Notes under the pieces: generated by a model | Told to the model about the DNA's origin: nothing | Database searches by the model: none | What the model saw: the letters and a program-made list of their open reading frames with translations, nothing else | Program-made: the position numbers and the translations under genes | Part shown: positions 35,143-43,211 of the stretch, in pieces | How positions within the stretch are numbered: position 1 is the first letter of the stretch | How the letters are laid out: the number at the start of each line of letters is the position of its first letter | Source: JAIQFL01 sp035295745 | Lineage (GTDB): Bacteria; Acidobacteriota; Terriglobia; Bryobacterales; Bryobacteraceae | Direction of reading: 5' to 3' | DNA: 64,000 nucleotides | NCBI GenBank assembly: GCA_035295745.1 | Contig: DATGIL010000047.1 | Span: forward strand, 1-64,000

Positions 35143-37347
35143 CTACCAGTGGAACCGATATTTCACCTGCACGTAGATCTGCCGGGGTTCCGCATAATGC
35201 GTGCCGCCGAAGGTCTCGCTGTTATCCAACAGGAATCGCCGATTTCCCAAATTGAGTGCCGTCAGCGAAAGCGTCAGGTTCTCCGCAACCGATTTGCCCA
35301 CTGTCAAATCGCTGGTCGTGTGACCGGTCAGATGTGCGGGCACATCGCTCGAACCGTCCGTGAATCCGGAGCCGTAATAAAAGTCGGTGCCGGCCGTGAC
35401 CTTCCACGGCAAGGTGAAGTTGAATCCGGTGTGGAGCGTGTGACGCTGATCGTGATCGAGCAGGAAGTAGCCGCTGTCCGGCGGTGTGAAGTCGGTCAGT
35501 CCTCCTGTGATGGCGCCCTCGCCCTGCGCATGCGCGAAGGCATACGTGAGGTAGACCTCGCCGCGCCGCGCGATCCTGGGCGAGTGCACCGTGACTTCCC
35601 ACCCATAGAGCCGCGCGCCCGCGATGGTCAACGGGAAGAACACATTCGAGTTGCCGATGGCATTGTGATCGAAATAATTGTTGGCACGCTGGTGGTAGTT
35701 GTTGACGTCTAGTGACCAGCCCCGCAGCGGGATAGTGAGCCCGAACTGATGCTCCTGGTCGCGCTCGCCGCGCAAGGGGATGAATCCCAGTCCTTGCGAC
35801 ACCGCGAAATCGAGCAGCGGTCCGGAAACTGTAGAGAGCGGCGGAGCCTGATAGTAGCGGCCCCAGAAGCCTCGCAGCACCCAGTTCAGCTTCGGAATGC
35901 GGATGGCGGCGCCGATGCGGGGGCTGGCCGCATTCTCGGAGATCGCGCCCGTGAAGTGCGTCAGTCGTGCGCCTCCGGTCAGCGTCAGCCACGGCAGGAG
36001 CTTGTACTGGTCCTCCAGGAAGATGGCCTCCAGGTGGCCAGTCGCGGTCTGGCGCTGCGCGAGAGAGAGTCCCGACCCATCGTTCGCGATCAGCGCGACC
36101 GATTCCGTGTCGTGCTGTCCAAAGCCGAAGAGTCCCAGGCTGGCGTTGTGCTGTTGGGTCACCGCGTTCAAGGCGATCTGCGCCCCCCCGTACTCGGAAT
36201 CGCGATGTTGCGTGGGCGCGATGGGGAAGTCTTCGGAGTCGCCATCGTAATTGGCGCGATTGTGGTGGTAGAAGGGCGAAGTGGTCAGCAGGAAGCCGGA
36301 GCGCAGCGTGTGCACCCAGGTGAAACTCGCAGTCGCGTCACTTTCGCGCTCCACGTCGGGGCCGGCATTGTCGCCGCCCACGGGGATCTGATAATCGTCG
36401 CGGCGCACGGAGGTAACGAAGCGGAACTGGTTGGCGGCATCGCGGTTGTAGATCAGCGTGGCCATGCCGCCGAGTCCCCACACGCGATCGTGCGCCACCT
36501 CTGGCCCGGGAGTTTCCAATCCGTAGTCGCTGCGATTTCCGTTGATACTGGCGAAGTAAGCGAACTTCTCGGTGTGGCTGCCGAAGTTCACCTGGTCATT
36601 CGTTTGGTGAAATGTTCCGAAGGTGGTGAACAGCTCGCCTTCGTTGTTGCGCTCGAAGCCAGTCCGCGGCACCACATTGAACACGCCATAGGTGCGGTCG
36701 CCGTATGCGGAGGAGTATCCGCCCCGCTGCGCTTCCAGGTAGTCGATATCCTTAGGATCGATCTGCGGCCCGATATTGCTTGCGATATTGGTGTTTGGGA
36801 TAGGAACACCGTCGATCGCCCAGGTGACCTGGTGGCCGCCGCGGACATGCAGCTGGTCGTGGGTCATCCACGCGCCCGGCACGTAGTTGGTGATCGCGCT
36901 CAAGCTGTTGCTCAAGTCGGCGCCGGGAGTCATCGCGATTTCGTTGCGGCTGACGATGGTGGCGGGCGTCATCTGCTCGGGCGTCACGGTCTGAGCGGAT
37001 TCGGAGACCGTGACCTGCTCGGCACGCGTGCTTACGCTCAGTTGAAAATGCAGCACCGGAGCGCTGCCCGACGCAATCACAATTTCCTGGACGGAGGGCG
37101 CGAAGCCCTGCTTGGTCACGGTAACCACGTACGCGCCCACTGGGAGCGCGGATGCGTCGAAGCCCCCGTCCGTATCGGTGGCGAGCTTCTGGCTGTAATC
37201 GGAACTGGCCGACTTCACAAGCACGTCGGCCGCTTGAACTGGACGGTGGTCGGGGTCGTGAACCACTCCGCGAAGCGTCCCGAAGACCGCGCCGCAGAGC
37301 GCGACTGGAACTATCAATACACTAATCCCCAAAAGAACTGCTTTCAT
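35143..37347 (-). CDS. TonB-dependent receptor with carboxypeptidase-regulatory-like N-terminus
   Basis: The 734-residue protein has a Sec signal (MKAVLLGISVLIVPVALCGA) and a CarboxypepD-type beta-sandwich at residues 20-110 (GTLRGVVHDPDHRPVQAADV, YVVTVTKQGFAPSVQEI). The plug follows (MTPGADLSNSLSAITNYVPG, HVRGGHQVTWAIDGVPIPNT) and a ~500-residue barrel ending in the aromatic YVQVKYRFHW. It transports an unknown ligand across the outer membrane. A small Cys-containing exported protein is encoded 85 bp upstream; such proteins often pair with receptors in acidobacteria, so a metal or small-molecule ligand is possible. GGGGGG precedes the chosen ATG. Confidence 0.9.
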   Translation of the reverse strand: MKAVLLGISVLIVPVALCGAVFGTLRGVVHDPDHRPVQAADVLVKSASSDYSQKLATDTDGGFDASALPVGAYVVTVTKQGFAPSVQEIVIASGSAPVLHFQLSVSTRAEQVTVSESAQTVTPEQMTPATIVSRNEIAMTPGADLSNSLSAITNYVPGAWMTHDQLHVRGGHQVTWAIDGVPIPNTNIASNIGPQIDPKDIDYLEAQRGGYSSAYGDRTYGVFNVVPRTGFERNNEGELFTTFGTFHQTNDQVNFGSHTEKFAYFASINGNRSDYGLETPGPEVAHDRVWGLGGMATLIYNRDAANQFRFVTSVRRDDYQIPVGGDNAGPDVERESDATASFTWVHTLRSGFLLTTSPFYHHNRANYDGDSEDFPIAPTQHRDSEYGGAQIALNAVTQQHNASLGLFGFGQHDTESVALIANDGSGLSLAQRQTATGHLEAIFLEDQYKLLPWLTLTGGARLTHFTGAISENAASPRIGAAIRIPKLNWVLRGFWGRYYQAPPLSTVSGPLLDFAVSQGLGFIPLRGERDQEHQFGLTIPLRGWSLDVNNYHQRANNYFDHNAIGNSNVFFPLTIAGARLYGWEVTVHSPRIARRGEVYLTYAFAHAQGEGAITGGLTDFTPPDSGYFLLDHDQRHTLHTGFNFTLPWKVTAGTDFYYGSGFTDGSSDVPAHLTGHTTSDLTVGKSVAENLTLSLTALNLGNRRFLLDNSETFGGTHYAEPRQIYVQVKYRFHW

Positions 37348-37432
37348 GCGAATCCCCCCAAGTTGTGTCACAGACATGGCGCGTTAGGCTCCGCCTCACA
37401 CGAGACGGCCTTGCGCGCTTGGAATCGGCGAT

Positions 37433-37801
37433 CTAGCTGAGGGGAGTGGGGGGACCGCGTTCCTGTCGGGAGCGGCTGTAGGAAATGCGGTAGAGCGCTT
37501 GGATTTGCGGACGGGATGCCGGATGGCTGATCACGCCGGCGAAAAACGCCTGCGACATCGCGGGCACTGCGGTCACTCGACCCGGCGTGGTAGATTTCGC
37601 GGGTGGAAAGAATCGGCAGCGCGCGGCCTGCGCTGAATAGCCAAGCGGCGCGTTTTGCGAGGATCGCAATGCACAACCGTGCTCTCCGGCACGCCGGCAA
37701 CATGCCGGCACGGCGTTCCCGGCATCAGACGCAAGCACTGCGGGACTGATCAGCGCGAAGCTGAAGAGGGCTGCCAGCAGACTTGCAATGAGTGCGCGCA
37801 C
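37433..37801 (-). CDS. small exported Cys-rich protein, function unknown
   Basis: The 122-residue protein has a Sec signal (MRALIASLLAALFSFALISP) followed by DAGNAVPACCRRAGEHGCAL, a short Cys/His-containing segment, and a Ser/Pro/Arg-rich tail. It resembles DUF2946-like exported proteins seen beside TonB receptors, and a metal-related role is a guess from the CCRR-HGC pattern. It precedes the receptor by 85 bp on the same strand. Confidence 0.6.
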   Translation of the reverse strand: MRALIASLLAALFSFALISPAVLASDAGNAVPACCRRAGEHGCALRSSQNAPLGYSAQAARCRFFPPAKSTTPGRVTAVPAMSQAFFAGVISHPASRPQIQALYRISYSRSRQERGPPTPLS

Positions 37802-37825
37802 CGATTTCTTGTATTTTACGCAGAC

Positions 37826-38233
37826 TTACTTCAACCACGCAAATATCGATGACACCGGAAGCGCGGCCATACTGGCGAGCCACGCATAATATCCCGGCAG
37901 TAAGCGGACTATGGCTTGCTTCGTAACATCGCCTTCGTCTCCCGGCAATTCTCTGCCGACCACCCCGAACGTAGTGCAGGCAATGGCGATCGCAACCACG
38001 CCCATCGCGGCCGTGGGAATGGGCTTGCGAAAGAATCCGAAAATCAGACCGGCCAGCCAGAACGGATTTGCGAACCAGCCCAACACTCCGGCGAAGAATC
38101 CGGACCAGCCCACCGCCAGCACCTGCGCGCCCCACATCGTGGTATGCGGACCCTGGCTATGCCAGAATTCGAGAGCGGGCAGCGCACAGGCGAGCACAAA
38201 CAGAGCGATGCTGACGAGCAGGCCGATTTTCAT
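37826..38233 (-). CDS. small integral membrane protein, unknown function
   Basis: The 135-residue product has about four hydrophobic segments: KIGLLVSIALFVLACALPAL, VLAVGWSGFFAGVLGWFANP with FWLAGLIFGFF, AAMGVVAIAIACTTFGVV, and LPGYYAWLASMAALPVSSIF. It is probably an inner-membrane protein. GAGGT lies 4-5 bases upstream of the ATG. It diverges from the gene at 38249 with only 15 bp between starts. Confidence 0.7.
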   Translation of the reverse strand: MKIGLLVSIALFVLACALPALEFWHSQGPHTTMWGAQVLAVGWSGFFAGVLGWFANPFWLAGLIFGFFRKPIPTAAMGVVAIAIACTTFGVVGRELPGDEGDVTKQAIVRLLPGYYAWLASMAALPVSSIFAWLK

Positions 38234-38248
38234 TGGACCTCATTATAG

Positions 38249-39412
38249 ATGCTGGGCGCGGCGCGTCATACTAATACTTTGGCAACTACTCCGATCAAAC
38301 CGCCGCGCGACGCCTGGGCCCAGTGGATCGGCCCGGAGACGCTGATCTCGCAGGTTCGAGGCACCGCGCCTTTCCTCGACGCGCGAATGCCCGCAAGAGA
38401 AACCGGACGCCTCGTCCACCTGGGCGGTACGACGGACGGCTTCCTGCGAATCCTGGCGAACTGGGAGAACCTGCTGCGCACCGGCCTGAGCCCCGAGGAG
38501 CAGTTGCAGGACTATTTCGCGCTGTGCCTGGCGTGTCACCACGCCACGGTGGCGACCTTTGTGCCAACCGACGTGGATACCAAGATCCGCGGCATCGTGT
38601 GGCGGGAAACGCGCGACCTCGAAACGCTGCGGGCAATGCTGCGCCTTGCGCTGGAGTCTCGCGCGTGGAGCGAGGAAGGCGTCTCGATCCGCGCGGTCCG
38701 AGGCGTGAGTGGGCACAACGGCGAACAGTGGAGCGCGATCGCGGGAGGACTGGGACGCCTGCTCGAACTCGGAGATCAGCAGGCCGCCGACGAAGCGCTG
38801 GCAGCCATCGAGGCGGAGATCGATCGCGAGCGGGCGGTGTTCGATCAGGTGTCTGCGGAGCGCGACGCCGAGTTGGACCTGCTGCGCCTCTCGATGACTC
38901 TCGCCCACAATCGCGGGGATCTCACGCAGGGAATGGGTTTCTGGAAACGCACTGCGCTCACCGGCCCGGTCATGGATCATCTCTCGGAACGGGGCCGTTT
39001 CGCGCAGGCCGTGCGGGTGTATCAGCAGACGGGACTCTCCGCGGAGGGCCATCGACATTACCCGCTCCGTCCTGTAAAAATACTCCGGCGTTCGCCCGCG
39101 ACGCTGTTGCCCCTGTGCCCGTTCCTGGATGACTGGGGCGCCGTCGTGGCGCGTCTGGACGAGAGTCACGAGGTGCTGGCGGCCTTGGTGATCGGTTGTC
39201 AGAAGGTGCAAGGGCAGCAGGGCTACTATCGGGCGATCGCGGGCATGCGGGCCGCGTCACAAGGCGCTTTCGATCGGGCGGCGTCGCGGATGCCGAACGC
39301 CACGCAGCGATTATTACGCGACGCGGAAATGCGCAAGCTGATCGACGTTCCCCGGGTCTCATTCGAATCGATGATGCGCAAGCGCGCCCGTGCAGCGATT
39401 GGCCACAGCTAG
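38249..39412 (+). CDS. conserved-looking protein of unknown function
   Basis: The 387-residue product has no signal or membrane segment and is rich in Arg, Leu and Ala helices. Features are DAWAQWIGPETLISQVRGT, the Cys/His-containing DYFALCLACHHATVATFVP, the helical NGEQWSAIAGGLGRLLELGD and AEIDRERAVFDQVSAERDAE, and a Tyr/His stretch EGHRHYPLRPVKILRRSP. I recognise no family. Codon use looks like that of its neighbours. Start is uncertain because the ATG follows TATAG directly, without a ribosome site; a leaderless message or a TTG at 38279 is possible. Confidence 0.55.
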   Translation: MLGAARHTNTLATTPIKPPRDAWAQWIGPETLISQVRGTAPFLDARMPARETGRLVHLGGTTDGFLRILANWENLLRTGLSPEEQLQDYFALCLACHHATVATFVPTDVDTKIRGIVWRETRDLETLRAMLRLALESRAWSEEGVSIRAVRGVSGHNGEQWSAIAGGLGRLLELGDQQAADEALAAIEAEIDRERAVFDQVSAERDAELDLLRLSMTLAHNRGDLTQGMGFWKRTALTGPVMDHLSERGRFAQAVRVYQQTGLSAEGHRHYPLRPVKILRRSPATLLPLCPFLDDWGAVVARLDESHEVLAALVIGCQKVQGQQGYYRAIAGMRAASQGAFDRAASRMPNATQRLLRDAEMRKLIDVPRVSFESMMRKRARAAIGHS

Positions 39413-39424
39413 CGGCGTACGAAA

Positions 39425-39593
39425 CGCTTGCTCACGCGCGCGGCTCGCAAGCGCGAACGTATTTGAGTAGCTTACGAGCCGCGACCGTGAGGGAGCGCCA
39501 CCGCCCTCATAATTCATGATCGCTTGCTCACGCGCGCGGCTCGCAAGCGCGAACGTTTTTGGGTAGCTTATGAGCCGCGACCGTGAGGGAGCG
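39425..39593. repeat. two tandem copies of the GCTCCCTCACGGTC repeat
   Basis: Units at 39425-39497 and 39521-39593 (73 bp, start to start 96 bp) are about 90% identical. Each reads CGCTTGCTCACGCGCGCGGC at one end and the reverse complement of CGCTCCCTCACGGTCGCGGC at the other. GGCTCG and CGAGCC arms could pair to form a hairpin. They lie in reverse orientation to the arrays at 52.0 and 60.5 kb and fill the gap between 38249-39412 and the TolC gene. Confidence 0.85.
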
Positions 39594-39616
39594 TTGATTT
39601 TACTCACGACGTGCCC

Positions 39617-41479
39617 CTATCGCGCGCGATAAACCTGTGTGATGTCGATGCCGTTGCCTTCCAAGGTATGCCCCAGCGCCCGTTCGAGCGAGGTCCGCGC
39701 CTTGGCGTAAACTCCGCGAGCGGCCACCTCCGTCGATCGTGCCTGCGCCAGGAAGCTCTGATATTGCAACACCAGAAACGTTGTGGACAGACCGGCGGCC
39801 AGCTTTTCATTTTCAATTTTAAGTGACTGCTCCTGCAGCGTGCGGGCTTCCACGGCGGCTTCGTACGCAGTTCGAGCCTGGTCCAGCGCGATGATGGCGC
39901 CTTCCACTTCGAGGCGCACCTGGTTTTGGAGTTGCTGAAAACGGATCTCCCATTGCCGCACCTGCATCTCGTCACGCACCACGTCGGCTTCGGCCGTCCG
40001 ATTCCGTAGAGGCAAACTGAGTTGCAGCCCGATGCTGTATGTCGGATAGCGGAAAGAGAAGCTTTGCCCCAGAGTCGTGCCCAATCCCGCACCTCCCGAT
40101 CCACCGCCCGTGGCAATCACCGGGGAACCGCTGGCACTCGGCAGCGCAGCATTGGACGAGCCCGCGAGGCCCGCATTCTGAGCGGTGGCGACCAGATCCA
40201 ACTCGGGCAGCAATTGGTTTCGCGATCCCTCCAGGCTGATGTGGGAGTTGCGGATCTGGAGGCGCGCCTCTTCAAGTTCCGGCCGGTCTCGCAAGGCCTG
40301 CGCCACCAGGTCTTCATTCACCCGGATGGGCTCGTTGGGCGGAATCTCGATCGGCGTCGTTGGCATCACGCGGGCAGCGCGGATGGTCGAGTCGAACGTG
40401 CCGCGGCGGGTCAAAACGGTTTTGACGATCAGTTCCTGCTGCAATTCCAGGCCTTGCGAATTAGCCAGATCCTGGCGTGCCGCCGCCACCTGCGCTTGCG
40501 CACGCGTCAACTCCACCGGCGCGAGAGTGCCTTGCTGCACCGAAATGCGATTGTCCTCGTAAAGCCGTTGCGCCAGCGCCAGGGTCTGCTCCTTCACGTG
40601 GACGTCTTCAATCAGGCCGACCAGGTCATCATAAAGACGAATCACTCCTGCGATCGTTGCGATGGCCTGCTGGCGGAACACCAGTTCGCTGGTCTGCTGG
40701 TTATTCTTTGCGATCCGGATGAAGCGGCGATTCATTTCCACGCCGAAGCCGCGCAGCAGCGGCTGAGTGAAATTCAGATTGAGGCTTGAAGTCGATGACG
40801 GATTGCGCAAGGCGGTTCGTGAATTGGTCTCTTGCCGGCTGCCATTCATCCCAACATCCACGAGCGCGCCGGTGCTGAATCCCTTTTCCATCCCCAGATT
40901 GCCCGACCACGTATTGCCGATCAGGGAATTCGTTCCCGAAGCAATCTGGCTCTCCTGCGGGCTGTTCTGATGCTGGTATTGCAAGCTTCCAGTGAGCACC
41001 GGGTCGAACGGCGGAATCGGCGGGCCCGCCGCGAATCCCGAAGCGCCGGTAATCGAAATCCCGCTGGAGGAACTCTGAATCGCGCTCAACTCCACCAGCC
41101 CGCCCGGTACCGCCGAGCTGGCAAGAGTTCCGCCAGCCGCGGCGTTCACCAGCGGACCCGCCGGCCCGCCGATTCCGGCCGGAACTTCCGCCACGGAAAG
41201 GGCGATGCCTCGCAAAGTGCCGCCACCCTTGGCCCGCAGCGTGTCCGACGCCGCCTTGCGCGGTTCGAATCGCTCGTACTCCACGTCAAGATTGTTATCG
41301 AGCGCGAGCGCGATTGCGTCCGAGAGGGAAAGATAGAGCGATCCGGCGCGCAGCAGCGTGTCGATTCGCGGCGTATTCTCGAAGTCGACCGCAGGAACGG
41401 GCGCGGGACGCGGCGTAAGCGAGCGGAACTGCGCATGCGCGCACAGGCACGCGAGCAACACAATCGAGAGCGACTTCAT
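39617..41479 (-). CDS. TolC-family outer membrane efflux protein
   Basis: The 620-residue protein has a signal (MKSLSIVLLACLCAHA) and two outer-membrane efflux repeats. The first begins at LYLSLSDAIALALDNNLDVE and the second at VAQALRDRPELEEARLQIRN. Long coiled-coil helices (VKEQTLALAQRLYEDNRISV, LDQARTAYEAAVEARTLQEQ) match TolC tunnels. A large Gly/Ser-rich insert (about 85-165) is unusual in length. It is the last gene of the RND operon; its ATG overlaps the membrane-fusion gene's stop by 4 bp (ATGA). Confidence 0.93.
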   Translation of the reverse strand: MKSLSIVLLACLCAHAQFRSLTPRPAPVPAVDFENTPRIDTLLRAGSLYLSLSDAIALALDNNLDVEYERFEPRKAASDTLRAKGGGTLRGIALSVAEVPAGIGGPAGPLVNAAAGGTLASSAVPGGLVELSAIQSSSSGISITGASGFAAGPPIPPFDPVLTGSLQYQHQNSPQESQIASGTNSLIGNTWSGNLGMEKGFSTGALVDVGMNGSRQETNSRTALRNPSSTSSLNLNFTQPLLRGFGVEMNRRFIRIAKNNQQTSELVFRQQAIATIAGVIRLYDDLVGLIEDVHVKEQTLALAQRLYEDNRISVQQGTLAPVELTRAQAQVAAARQDLANSQGLELQQELIVKTVLTRRGTFDSTIRAARVMPTTPIEIPPNEPIRVNEDLVAQALRDRPELEEARLQIRNSHISLEGSRNQLLPELDLVATAQNAGLAGSSNAALPSASGSPVIATGGGSGGAGLGTTLGQSFSFRYPTYSIGLQLSLPLRNRTAEADVVRDEMQVRQWEIRFQQLQNQVRLEVEGAIIALDQARTAYEAAVEARTLQEQSLKIENEKLAAGLSTTFLVLQYQSFLAQARSTEVAARGVYAKARTSLERALGHTLEGNGIDITQVYRAR

Positions 41480-43206
41480 TTTCCGCTGTCCTTACCCTGC
41501 TTGGCTTTTTTGCCGGACTGCCCCTGGTCGTTTCCTTTCTTGCCGGCGTTGTTTTGCTTTCCGGGAGTGGATGTATTGCTGCCCGGTTGCGACACTCCGG
41601 AAGGGTGCTCTTCGGATTCTCCCTGGCGCGGCGTCTGCGTATTCTCGCCCGCTGTGGCAGGCGCGGGCCTCGGGATCACGAGCACGCCCTCCACTACCTC
41701 GTCGCCGGGATTCACGATTACGGACTCGCCGCCGTTCAGCCCGAAGGTGATCTCGATTTCAGTACCGTAGTCGCGGCCCACCGCGACGCTTTGCAAATGG
41801 ATGCGCCTGGCCTGCGAGAGATCCTGCTGCTCCTGACCCTGCTGCGCCTTCTCGTCCTTGCTCTCCTTCTTCTTCTCCTCCTGTTGCTTCTGCTGCATCT
41901 GCTGTAACTGTTGCCGCTGTTCAGGCGTGGGCTCCTGCAGGATCGCCACCTGGAGGCCGGCGGGCGTAGTGAGCACCGCATCCCCAGGGACCAGCATCAG
42001 CGGGCCGTGCCGGTTCTCGGTAAAACGCACCTGGGCATACATGCCGGGCAGCAACAACGACTGGCGATTGGGAACATCCACTTCCGCCACCAGGGTGCGT
42101 GCCGTGGGATCGAGCGATCGCGTGGTGCGCGTCAGTTTTCCTTCGAAGGGATGGCCGGCCACTTCCTGCACCAGCACCGTGGCCGGCTGGCCCACCTGCA
42201 TGGAGGGCGCGTTTTCCTGTGGGACGTTCACCAGCACTCGCACGATGTCGATCTGCGCGATGCGGTACATCTCCCCGGTGTTGCCGATTCCGGGAGTGGA
42301 TGGATTGGGTGCCGCCGATCCTCCGGCGGAGGGCGTGCTTCCGTTGGATCCGGAGTTGCCGACCGCCGAGGAGACTTGAGTGCCACCCATCGGCGTCGTA
42401 GACGCGCCCAGGCTGCCGCCACTGGTAGAAATCAGCGCACCTACATCGAAATTGCGAGCTGTGATGTTGCCGTCGAAAGGCGCGCGTACCTGCTCGAAAG
42501 TTTGCAGCACCACCAGCCGGTCGAGATTGGCGCGGTTCGCCCGGACGTTCTCCTCGGCTGAATGGATTCCAGCCTCCTGCAGACGGACGTTCGCCTGCGC
42601 AGTCTTGTAGTTGGCCTGTTGCTGATCGGCATCCTGCCGCGATACCGCGCCGTGGTCAGCCAGCACGCTATAGCGGCTCCACGTGACGCGCGCCAGTTCC
42701 TCCTGTGCCTGCGAGTTTTCGAGAGAGGCATGGGCCTGGGCCAGTTGCTGTTCGGCTTGCGCGAGGGCGGCGCGCCCCTGGGCCACCTGCGCATCCAGAT
42801 CGGGAGCCTCGATTTCGGCCAGAAGCTGACCCTGGCGCACATGGTCGCCGATATCCGCATAGCGGCGCTTTACGTACCCGGTCGCGCGGGCATAGAGATA
42901 CGCTTCCTGGAGCGGCGTGATGCTGCCGGGGAGCAGCAGTTGGGAAACGGCGGGCGCGCCCCTCACCTGAGTCACGTTCACGGTCGGCAGAGCATTGGCT
43001 TGGCGCCGCGCCGCTGCTTCGATCTCCTTTTGCCGTTTGTGGCGGGGCAGGAAACCCACCAGCAGGAGCAGCAGGAGCAACACGATGAAGCCCCCGCCGG
43101 CCAGCAATAGCCAGCCGATGTGCGAGCCGCGCTTCTTTTTGGGAGGAGCCTCCAGCAGTTCCACAGTCCTGCCGGGCGGCAGGGATTTCACCTCGTGCGT
43201 TTCCAT
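41476..43206 (-). CDS. RND efflux periplasmic adaptor (membrane-fusion protein)
   Basis: The 576-residue protein has an N-terminal membrane anchor (GWLLLAGGGFIVLLLLLLLV), the lipoyl/biotinyl domain (YLYARATGYVKRRYADIGDH, QGQLLAEIEAPDLDAQV), a coiled-coil hairpin (LAQAEQQLAQAHASLENSQA) and beta-barrel domains (GQPATVLVQEVAGHPFEGKL). Two low-complexity insertions are odd: a Gly/Ser/Pro-rich one near 265-305 and a Gln/Glu/Lys-rich one near 410-450. The C-terminal ~65 residues are also Gly/Lys-rich. It ends with a 4-bp overlap with the TolC gene and starts 5 bp after the RND gene. Confidence 0.93.
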   Translation of the reverse strand: METHEVKSLPPGRTVELLEAPPKKKRGSHIGWLLLAGGGFIVLLLLLLLVGFLPRHKRQKEIEAAARRQANALPTVNVTQVRGAPAVSQLLLPGSITPLQEAYLYARATGYVKRRYADIGDHVRQGQLLAEIEAPDLDAQVAQGRAALAQAEQQLAQAHASLENSQAQEELARVTWSRYSVLADHGAVSRQDADQQQANYKTAQANVRLQEAGIHSAEENVRANRANLDRLVVLQTFEQVRAPFDGNITARNFDVGALISTSGGSLGASTTPMGGTQVSSAVGNSGSNGSTPSAGGSAAPNPSTPGIGNTGEMYRIAQIDIVRVLVNVPQENAPSMQVGQPATVLVQEVAGHPFEGKLTRTTRSLDPTARTLVAEVDVPNRQSLLLPGMYAQVRFTENRHGPLMLVPGDAVLTTPAGLQVAILQEPTPEQRQQLQQMQQKQQEEKKKESKDEKAQQGQEQQDLSQARRIHLQSVAVGRDYGTEIEITFGLNGGESVIVNPGDEVVEGVLVIPRPAPATAGENTQTPRQGESEEHPSGVSQPGSNTSTPGKQNNAGKKGNDQGQSGKKAKQGKDSGK

Positions 43207-43211
43207 AAGAG

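Noticed and set aside
35749..37440. 563-codon plus-strand open frame opposite the TonB receptor
   Set aside because: Antisense shadow of a well-supported receptor; Arg/Val/Ala-biased with no start signal.
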